Below are positions 55,200 to 64,000 of a stretch of 64,000 nucleotides of DNA, piece after piece. The stretch spans positions 12,675,109 to 12,739,108 of the forward strand of contig JAVTVX010000009.1 in the NCBI GenBank assembly GCA_033439265.1, read 5' to 3'. The notes below the pieces were generated by a model. The model did not search any database. It was not told the DNA's origin and worked only from the letters and a program-made list of their open reading frames with translations. This DNA is from Dillenia suffruticosa (lineage: Eukaryota; Streptophyta; Magnoliopsida; Dilleniales; Dilleniaceae). How positions within the stretch are numbered: the stretch's first letter is position 1; each line of letters begins with the position of its first letter. Both the position numbers and the translations under genes were made by a program.

Positions 55200-57770
55200 C
55201 TTGCTATGCATATATGTAATATATATATCTCACACAGGCCAGCAGCCAGGTATGCTCTCTTGACTCTATACTTAGCATACAAAGGCAATGCAGAGCTCTC
55301 AATTGCAACTCTCTCTTTCGGTCTGTTTTTATTTCGAAAATCACTCTTTCTACGTTGGACTCTCTCGGCTAGAATACCCTTTGACAGTATTTTATAGGTT
55401 TTACAATTCAAAAGATCCAACAACAACTCATTTCGTTCGAGTTAGCAGATCTATGTCTTTGGAGCGAAATGCACCTCTATCAGATTGGCGCCATTCATGG
55501 AAATAAATTAGAAGGAAACCTATCTTGCACTGTGTTGTTAAAGATAATGCCTCCAAAGAGAAAGACTAGAACCACTTTCAAAGCTGCATCCATGGTAGAA
55601 AGAGACACTACCACCCAACGGACGCTGTTTAGCTTGTAGTCCTGAATAATCTCGCAGACACTCTTGCCACTTGCTATCAACCTCCGATGGCACCACCTCA
55701 TCAAGAGAAGGCCCAACCGCCAATCATACAACAAAACTAGTAGATCATGCCTCCTGTGCTGGCCTCTCTAGAAAGGGCCAATCGATCTTAAATGGAGAGG
55801 CTTAAGTCCAAGATATAAGGTACGAGCAAGAAACTGGAGGAACTTAGCTGTATCTTTAGACCAAAAGTGCAATCCTCCTCCCATGGATCAGGTCACACAC
55901 GCTCACGAAGATTGCAACCTAGGGCACATTGAGAGCCTCCGGCAACTTTCTGACATAACCTTGATGATTTGAGGAAACAAGTCGAGAAAATTGTGGCAAA
56001 CAAACTCAAGCGCGCCAATGCAGGAAGGGGTGTAGTCACCCAATATACTATCAGCCTCTCGCCATTCAACCTCAAAGTTTCCACGGAGCCAATGTCACGC
56101 CACGTGCTTCTTCCCCCATGGAAAGATATGATGGTACCACCGACTCCTGAGATTACATGGCTCACTTTATGACTTTGATGATTTCTAGAGATATGCCAGA
56201 TGTAGTTATGTGAAAGCATGTTCCTACAATATTAAAATTTAATGCGCTTACTTGGATTAAGTTTCTCCCACCATTTAGCATCAAGAGTTTCTCCCAACTT
56301 CAGCAATAATTCATGGCCTATTTTGTAATCAGCTAAGGGGCCAAAAGAAAATCCATTTTCTCACTACCATTATGGCAAAGGGATAATGAGTCGTTAAGGG
56401 TTTCTTCGATGAGTTCAAAACTAAGATGATAAAGGTTTCAGATTTAGATCATTCCTTCGTGCTAGTAGTGCTCCTCACTAGGCTATGACCCTTAGGCATG
56501 AAGACATCCATAATAAAGAATCCTCCCTTTACTATCCAAGAATTCTATTCTTGTGCAAAAAAAATACATTGCCGTAGATGATGTTGAAACATTCAACAAA
56601 CAACAAAACTGACCGTGGTCGAAGTGAACACAGTCAGTCATCCCGACAACCTTCGCCTAAGAGGAATCGGTAGGGCCCCCATCACAATGAAAGTTCAACA
56701 GCTATACTCTTATAAACGAAATACCTAACCAAGTTTTGCTACAAATTAGGGACAAATAATATGTAAGTGGCCCCCTTACTCCATGGAAGATGATTTGAAG
56801 AAGGATAAAATACAATATTGTCACTTCCATTAGGATTATGGCTATCTGATAGACATATGCAGAAAGCTGAAAAATGAACTTGAGTTTCAAGTTTGAAATG
56901 GTAGGCTTCAAAGGTATAAGTATGGAGAGAAAAGGTCCCCCTCCTCAAGGCCAGCACATTGCAAGATGAGAGAATGAGTTGAACGAGCAACCGGTTCTAA
57001 GACCTACCCGCAACCAAACAGATGGGCTAATTCTTTAGGTATAAAATGGGTACCCCCTCTCAATACCTTCCCTTCCAAGCAACATCCTCATGGTTTAGAA
57101 CCTAGCTAGTCAAGCAGACATGTAGTAGAAAGGGACAAAACAAATGATGGCCCCAGATGACCAAAGCATCCGCCTCTACCTCCAAATAAGTTCTTACCAC
57201 CCATGTCGAAAAGCAATCTAAAAGGAAAAAACTAATGATTGGTTTCGATGATCGCGACTTGATAGGAGTCGATCCGAACCGTCATGATCTTCTCATTGTC
57301 ATCGCCAAGGTTGGATAGAATGAGGTGAGGAGAATTTTCACCGACCAAGGGCAGGCTATAAGCTTCTCTATTGGGATACTTTTCAACAAATTGGCCTCAG
57401 CTAAGCATACCTCTAGCCTCAGCTAGACCAATCAAGGGACTCTCAAGCAAATGAGTTTATCTTGAAGGCACTATCTCACTCTCAATCACCCTTGGGACAC
57501 CATCTGATCACGCAATGGTTGTAACTATGTTCAATGTTGTCAAGCTATCTTCGTTCTACAATGTTATCCTGGGCAGACCTAGCTTGAACACCTTGGAGGT
57601 ATTGTCGAGCATCAAGCATATGAATATCAAATTTAGGACGTCCATCGGCATTTGGATGCTATCATGTGACCTGAATCCAAGACATTCTCTCCAAAGTAAT
57701 CTCAAATCTCTCTATACTATCATTATATCTGCGACCTTAAGTCGCCCACTAGATGTGCTAACATGAGCTT
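55200..57770 (+). mobile_element. Degenerate Ty3/gypsy (Tat-type) LTR end, gag and protease region
   Basis: A primer-site-like AGATTGGCGCCATTCATGG at about 55483 resembles the TTGGCGCC site of Tat-type gypsy elements. Downstream, broken frames show gag pieces in order: PFNLKVP-like with MERYDGTTD-like (about 56060-56140), then a segment resembling LTWIKFLPPFSIKSFSQLQQ (about 56245-56310). Then protease-region pieces: FDDRDLIGVDPNRHDLLIVI (about 57245-57305) and FYNVILGRPSLNTLEVLSSI (57542-57610). Stops and frameshifts are frequent and pol is missing to the right, where another gypsy LTR begins. Assignment rests on motif resemblance. Confidence 0.7.
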
Positions 57771-57823
57771 TTTGCATCACGGTTGTTCTTTTAATAATAC
57801 TTTATTTTATTATATCCCCACAA

Positions 57824-57944
57824 TGTAATACTCAAAAAAAAAGAAAGGGAGAAGGAAGCACAGTGTTTTGGGTCAAAACGCTGCACTCCCTTCCTCCCCC
57901 AAATTCGATTAAGGCAAAAAGCCCTAATCTCTCGCTTTCTCCCA

Positions 57945-57982
<38 letters not shown>

Positions 57983-58200
57983 GTCCGTCGCTCCTTCTTT
58001 GTTTCTCCCGCCCTCTCACGAACACTCTCTTCCTCATCTCCTAGTTTCATTCACCCTCTCCCTCGGCTTGCGCTCTCTTCCACGCGCAGCTGCAGTGCTG
58101 TCTCCCCTCTCTTGCACGCTTACTTGCGTGTAGTGCCCCTTTGCTGCGATCTCCACTGAAAACCACTCTCTCAACCGAATATATTAAAACGTATCATTAA
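57824..58200 (+). repeat. Fragment of a gypsy LTR related to the 58294 LTR
   Basis: Begins TGTAATACTC, then an A run, then an inverted repeat around TTTTGGGTCAAAA, then AAAAGCCCTAATCTCTCG and a CT tract. The same layout opens the LTR at 58294. After the CT tract the two diverge, and this copy stops near 58200. Confidence 0.55.
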
Positions 58201-58306
58201 TAAGAGATATACCTCCTAGACAGGTAGACACGGTCTACTTTTTCGATCGAACGAAAGTATCTTCAATAAGATATATACATCCCAGATAGATAATGTAACA
58301 CCAAGC

Positions 58307-58346
<40 letters not shown>

Positions 58347-58350
58347 GAGA

Positions 58351-58371
58351 GCCAAAACGCAGCGTTTTGGC
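58351..58371. repeat. Perfect palindrome near LTR start
   Basis: GCCAAAACGC, A, GCGTTTTGGC: 10-base arms around one base. Imperfect pairing continues outward through GGGAG/CTCCC. A similar inverted repeat is at the same place in the LTR fragment at 57824. Confidence 0.8.
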
Positions 58372-58639
58372 CCTCCCCCCAATTGAATTAGGGCTAAAGC
58401 CCTAATTCGTTTTTTCTCTCTCTCTCTCTCTCTCTCTCCCTCTCTCCGCCGACCCTTCGCCTCCCTCCCCCACCGCGGCGTTGGTCTTCACCGCAAGCTC
58501 CGCCGGCAGCTTCTCCTTCTTCTCCTTCTTCTTCTTCTCCTTCTTCTCCTTCTTCTTCTTCTTCTTCTCCTCCTTCTTCCCTCTCGGTTTCTCTCTCTCC
58601 CTTCGCGATCCCTCTCGCGATCGCTCTCTCTTCGTTGTT

Positions 58640-59410
58640 CTCTACCCTCCTCCGCGCGCCACCGCGCGACCCGCTTCCCTGCACAATCGCACCACCCGCG
58701 ACCTTCCGCAGGCACCACCACCACAGCAACAGTGATTCCCTCCCTCGTGCGAGCGCGCGATCACCCGAGCACGCCGTAGCGCGAGCGCGACTGCTCGCGA
58801 GCGCGCGACCCTTCTTGCGCGAGCGTGAGTCCGAGTGCGCGGCCCAGAGTGCACGGGCGCGCGACCCAGCGCACGAGTTTGAGCGGCCCAGCGCACGAGC
58901 GCTCGGGGCCCAGCGCACGAGCGCGGCCCAGCGCACGAGCGCGCGGCCCAGTGCGCGAGCAGAGCGCGCGAGCAGGCGCGCGAGCAGAGCGCGCGAGCAG
59001 GCGCGCGAGCAGAGCGCGCGCAGAGAGCGCGAGCAGAGCGCGCGAGCGCGCAGGGGCGCGCAGCAGCGCGCGAGCGCGCACAAGCCAGCGTGCGAGCGCG
59101 CACGAGCCAGCGCAGCACACGGGCGAGCACCAGCCCGCGAGCCACTGTCGGCCCGCAGGCCCGCCAGCCTGCAGGCCCATTAGCTGCAGGCCCATCAGCA
59201 GCAAGCCCACGGGCCCACCAGGCCCGCCAGCCCGTCCAAGCCCGCAGGTCCAGTACGGCCCGCGGCCCAGTTCAGCCCATCGGCCTGCCAGCCCGCTGGC
59301 CCGCAGACCAGCGAGCCCGCTAGCTGTAGCCCACGAGCCCAGTCCGGCCCGTGGCCCACGAGCCCGCGACGGCCCGTGACGGCCCACGAGCCCGTGACAG
59401 CCCACGAATC
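58640..59410. repeat. GC-rich, CpG-dense low-complexity block
   Basis: Short irregular repeats of GCGCGAGCAGAGCGCGCGAG type (58780-59110), then of GCCCGCAGGCCC / CAGCCCG type (59140-59400). Reading frames of 167-229 codons are open on both strands and in several frames at once, which shows they are by-products of the composition and not genes. The sequence contrasts sharply with the AT-rich surroundings. Confidence 0.85.
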
Positions 59411-60076
59411 TCCACGCAGGTAAATGACTTAGGGTTTTGCTTCGGATCTATGTGTTTGGATCTAACAAATAAATGTTGTTTTGATAGGACACCCTACAGA
59501 CTTTGGAGTGACCGAAGCAACTTTCGGACGAGACTCGGCGCTTCGAGAAAACCCTAGGTGAGGAGATTTCGACTTTAATTGATAAATTGGATGAATCTAT
59601 GATTGAATCTAAGATGAAAGGTGTTGTATATGTTTAGAGTGTAAGTGGAATGCGAATAGAATACAGTTTATAAAATGATTATATATGAATTTAAGGTTAA
59701 GTATAGAATGTTACAGAAATTTGATGATCTGATTTAGGTTGATCTTTTGGAGACTCGAGCGGTCAGATCCGATTTGGCTTGTCAGTAGGGAGTGACTTCC
59801 CTCCCGTAGAACTGTGAGTGGGACTTTGACATTCGCTATTGATTGAAAACCATGTTTCAAAAATATCTTTTAAATGCCATGTTTCTGCAAAATGTATGAT
59901 TGTTATGGCTTTCCAATATTTGATGAAATGTTTTGTGACCTTTGGAGTGTCTTAACTGTTGACTTTATTGATATGCATCCATGAGTTTTGATAAACGTAT
60001 ATTGTGCCACATTTTCGACATATTGATATGTTTTAAATACTTCCACCGCATTGGCACATGGTATTTACTTACACAT

Positions 60077-60290
60077 TTGGGCTGTATGCCCGGCCGACTT
60101 TATGATATTATGTTTTGGGCTGTATGCCCGGCCGACTTTAGGATATTATGTTTTGGGCTGTATGCCCGGCCGACTTTATGATATTATGTTTTGGGCTGTA
60201 TGCCCGGCCGACGTTATGATATTATGCATGGGGCTATATGCCCGGCCGACTGGTGATGGGATGCATGGGGCTACGTGCCCGGCCGATTTG
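60077..60290 (+). repeat. Six-unit 38-bp tandem array in gypsy LTR
   Basis: Units start at about 60077, 60115, 60153, 60191, 60229 and 60266 (37-38 bp each). Each contains the GGGCT-TATGCCCGGCCGA type core followed by an AT-rich spacer TTATGATATTATG. The first four are nearly identical; the last two diverge. The related solo LTR at about 12780-12870 has no array. Confidence 0.9.
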
Positions 60291-61424
60291 ATATTGTGAT
60301 CCGTAGCTACGAAGGACATCTGGTAGAGGCACCCCTTGTGTCCGGATACGCTTCGGCCGGAGGTATCCGCCAGATTGTCGTGTGTATGGGTGTCCCAGGT
60401 TGACCCTCATCGGAGAGGACGTTGAGTACGGCTCCGTCTAGCACCAGGCGGGGGCACCATACACGGCCGACTAGTTATATGTACACTATATATTTTTTTA
60501 CAGACTAGTTGGGGTAGTCTGTGGCCAACATTGGGGCAGAGAACCATTCTTTAATACTTGCATTTGGAAAAACCCCCAATGCGCCGTCCTTGGTCGAGGT
60601 AGACCATTGCCGGGAATATTTCATTGGCCGGTTCTTCATGACATTGATGTAAAATTTTAGGATGCATATCTTGCTTTCTGATGTGTGCGTATTATATATG
60701 ATTTTGAAATAACATGATTGGTTTGCACACTGTGGATATTTTCTTATCTTATGCTTTGACACTCCAAATTCACCTCGATATTGATAGCATGATGTCAATC
60801 CCCTCACTTACTGAGTATCCTCCCATAGATACTCATCCCTCACTTTCTTTCCCACAGGATTAGTGTTGGATCGAGGAGATACCACTGGGATTGGGTATGG
60901 ATATTTTCCATCTCTTCCGCTATGATGATTGGTGATATTATTATGTATTGGAGGTTTTAGATTGACCAATGTATTTATATAAATTTTCTGGGATGACTGT
61001 ATAAATTATGGACTTTATTTCGCGAAACTCGCGTGTTGATTATTTCGTTGCATTGAGGCATTTGTAAATATTTAAAAATAACTTGGGAATTTATTTTATA
61101 TATGCGTAGAATTTAAGTCCGCTCGGTGTGGCGGCTGCTCATGCTCTAGTTGGGCATGACAGTAGAGGTCTGTTGCTAGGACTGTTAGAAACTTTATAGC
61201 CTTGCGTTGTTCTGGATGTTGGCTGTGGATATTGTTGATTTTGGAGAGGCCGGGATGGCCAAATGTTTATTTGTACTGGATGAATGTCATATACAGGTGA
61301 AATTGTACATGGGAAACCTCCGATTTATGGGGAGGTTCTGCCCGATTTTCTGTAAAAATCCAGCCGGCATCCAGGGACAACGGGCGGCTGTTCACGATCC
61401 CGGTTCGGGGCGTGACAGTTCGGT

Positions 61425-61436
61425 TGGTATCAGAGC
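61425..61436 (+). other. Primer-binding site of gypsy element
   Basis: TGGTATCAGAGC, complementary to the 3' end of plant initiator tRNA-Met, seven bases after the LTR end. Confidence 0.9.
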
Positions 61437-61736
61437 TCTTGGTTTAGAGCTATATTTTATAAAATGATTTGAAAACATTCCCAAGTAACTTGATTTTAAA
61501 AGTCCTCAATGCATAAGAGTTTCATACAGTCATTTATATCCCTGCATATGGTTTTCGACATATGAGTTATTCATTTTAGGGGGTTAGATACGATTAGTAT
61601 CTAACCTAATTGATTTAATTCTGAGATCCAAAACTTCATTCATTTTAGGGGGTTAGTTACGAATAACTAGCCCTAATTTTTAAATCATGTCAAACTCTAG
61701 AAATATATCTAATGAAAGTTCTCTCCTTGCAGAATT

Positions 61737-63179
61737 ATGCCGCCTAGACGCGGTAGACCAGTAGGACGCGGAGCTAGACCCGCGACCCCTCACGTGCCTG
61801 ACCCTCCGAGGGAGCCTGAGACCCTTGGAGTGCCTGAGGCTGCTTTCTCTACACGGGCGCCCCCTGTAGCGCCTACTCGGCCGGCTGCTCCTTCCGAGGT
61901 TCCACCACCGTCCCTTGAGGCGTTTAGGCAGGTGTACGAGTGGTACACCTCCCACGGGATTCAGATGCCACCCCCACCACCACCACCGACGGCCGTGCCG
62001 ACTCCTACGGCCGTACCACCTTCTGTTGTACCAGATCAGCCACCAGTTGCTGATCCTTCTACTGTGTCGGGACCTAGCGACACTATCTCCTCCACCTTGA
62101 GGCGTATTCACGAGCTCACCCAGCTGGTGAAGGAGGCGAGGCAGTTAGGCTGCACAGAGTTCGCAGGGACGGGTGATCCCACAGCAGCGAAGCACTGGAT
62201 CAACCGTACCCGCAGGATTTTGACTGATTTGGGGTTGAGCGAAAACTACCGGCTTCGGATAGCAGAGAGACTTTTAGATGGTGACGCCCTCACTTGGTGG
62301 GAGGCGATTTGTGACGATGCTACCGAACCGCTGCGATGGGAGGACTTCGTACGGGAGTTCGATCGCAGGTACTTCTCTGAGTTCCAGCAGGACCGCAAGA
62401 GGGCAGAGTTTCTGCACTTGCGGCAGGGAGCCAGGACAGTGACAGAGTATGAGATGGAGTTGAGGCGACTAGCTGCTTTTGTTCCAGACTTAGCGACGCC
62501 GACGCAGCTACGGTTCAAGTTTGAGGACGGCCTCAACTTGAACATCAGGAGGTACATGACAGTGACCCCTAGTTTCTCCCTTGCGGAGATTGTGGACTCA
62601 GCATTTAGGGCGGAGGAGATCGTCCGTGCTGAGGGCAGACAGCGGGAGAACAGGGAGCAAAAGAAGAGATCTGGGGCTTCTTCGAGCGAGGGCTCGAAGA
62701 AGGGCAGGAGTTCAGGATATCAGGAAGACTTTTCTCAGCCGAGACAAGCACATCCTGGACAGGGATCACGATCTCAGGGATTTAGGACACCGGCCCCTAG
62801 TGCCACTACTCAGACTTCAGATCAATGGCACCCCTTTTGCCGCCGATGTGTTGGACACCACCCTTTTGGAGAGTGTAGGATGCCCATTACATGCTTCCGG
62901 TGTGGGAAGCAAGGACACATCAGGAGCACTTGCCCTGAGTTGGGATTTGGAGGTCACACAGCTAGTGGACACTCGAGTGTTCCCCGAGGAGGACAGCAGG
63001 GAGCACCTGTGCACTCGAGTTACACCGCTCCACGGACGGTAGCCGGGAGCAACACGGTGCCAGGACCATCACGACAGCAGCAGAGGACACAGGCCCGTGT
63101 ATATGCGATGACGCAGGAGGACGCTGAGGCGAGTCCTGATGAGATTTTTGGTGTTCCTCCCACTGATCCCCATGTTTAG
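61737..63179 (+). CDS. gag: Gypsy Gag capsid/nucleocapsid protein, intact
   Basis: 480 codons without interruption. A basic N-terminus (MPPRRGRPVGRGARP) leads into a proline-rich linker (about residues 20-120), then a retrotransposon gag capsid domain (about 140-300) with FAGTGDPTAAKHWINRTRRI, LTWWEAICDD, WEDFVREFDRRYF and a VTEYEMELRRLAAFVPDL segment. A basic/serine-rich region follows, then a CCHC zinc knuckle CFRCGKQGHIRSTC (about residues 386-399) that binds RNA. The frame ends in TAG before the protease. The GC-rich codon use differs from the host exons. It packages element RNA into particles. The start is the first ATG of the open frame after the leader. Confidence 0.9.
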   Translation: MPPRRGRPVGRGARPATPHVPDPPREPETLGVPEAAFSTRAPPVAPTRPAAPSEVPPPSLEAFRQVYEWYTSHGIQMPPPPPPPTAVPTPTAVPPSVVPDQPPVADPSTVSGPSDTISSTLRRIHELTQLVKEARQLGCTEFAGTGDPTAAKHWINRTRRILTDLGLSENYRLRIAERLLDGDALTWWEAICDDATEPLRWEDFVREFDRRYFSEFQQDRKRAEFLHLRQGARTVTEYEMELRRLAAFVPDLATPTQLRFKFEDGLNLNIRRYMTVTPSFSLAEIVDSAFRAEEIVRAEGRQRENREQKKRSGASSSEGSKKGRSSGYQEDFSQPRQAHPGQGSRSQGFRTPAPSATTQTSDQWHPFCRRCVGHHPFGECRMPITCFRCGKQGHIRSTCPELGFGGHTASGHSSVPRGGQQGAPVHSSYTAPRTVAGSNTVPGPSRQQQRTQARVYAMTQEDAEASPDEIFGVPPTDPHV

Positions 63180-63324
63180 AGATGTCCATGTACTTTTTGA
63201 GAACCATCACTAGTTAAAGCCGTAGATGCTTAACTATGTTGGTTGTACATACATTTTGATATATATATCTATAGATATTTTCTTTTATAATTATCGACTG
63301 GTCTTTTATTTCCTCACATTAGGA

Positions 63325-63960
63325 GTTATGAAAAAAATGGGAAGTCGACACTCGTGTCCTATTTGACACCGGGTCGTACCATTCGTATGTGAGAAGTGCC
63401 TTTTTGCCCACGGGTTGGGTAAGCCTTGTCGCGAGGTTGCACGGCATACCCAACTCATGTTATCGACACCACTGTTGAGGACCCGAGGCTTGAGAAGGTC
63501 CCAGTGGTGCAGGTTTCCTAAATATATCCCCGAGGAACTACCCGGACTACCCTCAGTTTGAGAGTGTGATTTCGAGATTGACCTAACTCCAGGGATCACT
63601 CCCATATTTATTCTGCCATACTGAATGGCGCCAGTGAAATTTAGAGAGCTCTAGGTCTAGTTGCGGGAATTACTGGACAACGGTTTTATCCATTTGAGCA
63701 CTTCGCCTTAGGGTGCTCCGGTGATTATTCGTGAAGTAAAGTAGAAAGACGGGATTCTAAGATTGTGTGTGAACTATAGACAGTGACCAAGGTGCGAAGT
63801 TTCCTTGGCCTTGCGGGGTGTTATCGGCGATTCATAAGAGGATTCTCTCGGATTGTCGCTATACATACCAGATTGATACGAAGGGCGTCAAGTTCTTGTG
63901 GGACGATCGTTGTGAGACGAGCTTTCAAGAGCTCAAACAACGTCTGACGAGGGACGGCCC
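63325..63960 (+). pseudogene. Gypsy protease and reverse transcriptase remnant with RT-core deletion
   Basis: The protease motif VLFDTGSYHSYV is at about 63356. The RT N-terminus follows in one frame: YIPEELPGLP, IDLTPGITPI, ELLDNGFIHLSTSP, DGILRLCVNYRQ (about 63520-63782), with stops replacing several codons. Directly after this the frame shifts into VTKVRSFLGLAGCYRRFIRG (from about 63783), a motif normally well downstream of the YVDD catalytic box. The palm domain with YVDD is therefore absent. A later KGVKFLWDD.CE.SFQELKQRL segment is again in a different frame. Not functional. Confidence 0.8.
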
Positions 63961-64000
63961 GACAGAGAGGATCTTAGTGTTTTAGCTCAGCACGTAGTTA

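Larger units (their letters stand above)
58294..61417 (+). repeat. 5' LTR (3.1 kb) of gypsy element
   Basis: Unusually long LTR. From left: poly-A run (58311-58342), perfect 10+1+10 palindrome at 58351-58371, CT tract, CTT tract, GC-rich low-complexity block (about 58640-59410), a unique part, six 38-bp units (60077-60290), and a conserved 3' third shared with the solo LTR at 12.6-14.07 kb. The ends form short inverted repeats (TGT-AC-CC and GG-GT-ACA). Confidence 0.8.
58294..64000 (+). mobile_element. Ty3/gypsy retrotransposon, 5' part (runs off the window)
   Basis: 5' LTR 58294-61417 (starts TGTAACACC, ends GGGGCGTGACA), seven bases, then primer site TGGTATCAGAGC (61425-61436) complementary to initiator tRNA-Met. 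An untranslated leader is followed by an intact gag (61737-63179) and a broken protease-RT remnant. The 3' LTR lies beyond the window. Order and primer site are those of a Ty3/gypsy element. Lineage within gypsy was not resolved because integrase is not in the window. Confidence 0.9.

Noticed and set aside
58394-59405. Long reading frames (167-229 codons) on both strands in the GC-rich block
   Set aside because: Frames are open on both strands and in several phases at once because of low-complexity GC repeats; the peptides are Arg/Ala-rich with no domain.
60077-60290. Regular 38-bp repeats considered as a CRISPR-like array
   Set aside because: Units are contiguous without unique spacers, lie in a plant LTR, and no associated genes exist.
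61680-62111. 143-codon minus-strand frame opposite gag
   Set aside because: Shadow of the GC-rich gag coding sequence; no domain and no conserved start context.

Overview
This is a stretch of plant nuclear DNA. The evidence is two spliced, intron-rich genes with clear angiosperm homologues, GT-AG introns, AT-rich intergenic sequence full of microsatellites, an Au-type SINE, and several plant-type LTR retrotransposon lineages (Ty1/copia, Ty3/gypsy, and a Tat-like gypsy with a TTGGCGCC-type primer site). The large, transposon-filled introns suggest a medium-to-large genome. I cannot name the species. There are no operons, CRISPR arrays or bacterial signals, and I saw no tRNA or rRNA genes.

Two host genes can be supported. 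(1) AIP1 (actin-interacting protein 1, plus strand, 19771-46180) has six exons that join in frame to 610 codons. It encodes a double WD40 propeller that works with ADF/cofilin to take apart actin filaments. Its introns total about 24.6 kb and hold an antisense copia element with a SINE inside it, LINE remnants on both strands, an exon-like fragment of an unrecognised gene, and a 4.7 kb copia element with both LTRs. (2) A glycoside hydrolase family 1 beta-glucosidase of the BGLU44 type (plus strand, 49454-53291) has eleven exons that join to 515 codons, a signal peptide and both catalytic glutamates. It looks functional.

Left flank (1-19.7 kb): repeats only. A family of related repeats occurs at 1-2.7, 14.25-16.4, 17.16-18.55 and partly 18.9-19.3 kb. 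On the minus strand these copies carry gene-like structure: a TATA box, a short first exon with a splice donor, and a last exon ending in a conserved peptide. One copy is split by a 1.06 kb DNA transposon with a 9-bp target duplication. A decayed antisense copia pol lies at 4.76-7.52 kb. A solo or truncated gypsy LTR ends at 14071.

Right flank (53.3-64 kb): AT-rich spacer, a decayed Tat-type gypsy gag-protease segment (about 55.2-57.77 kb), a fragment of a second gypsy LTR, then a Ty3/gypsy element that runs off the window. That element has a 3.1 kb LTR (58294-61417), a tRNA-Met primer site, an intact 480-codon gag, and a pol with stops that has lost the reverse transcriptase core. Its LTR is related to the solo LTR near 12.6-14.07 kb but also carries a GC-rich low-complexity block and a six-unit 38-bp array.

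The most interesting material is the exon-bearing repeat family on the left, the nested insertions inside AIP1, and the structured LTR and gag-only coding capacity of the right-hand gypsy element. All homology statements come from reading motifs by eye; no search was run.
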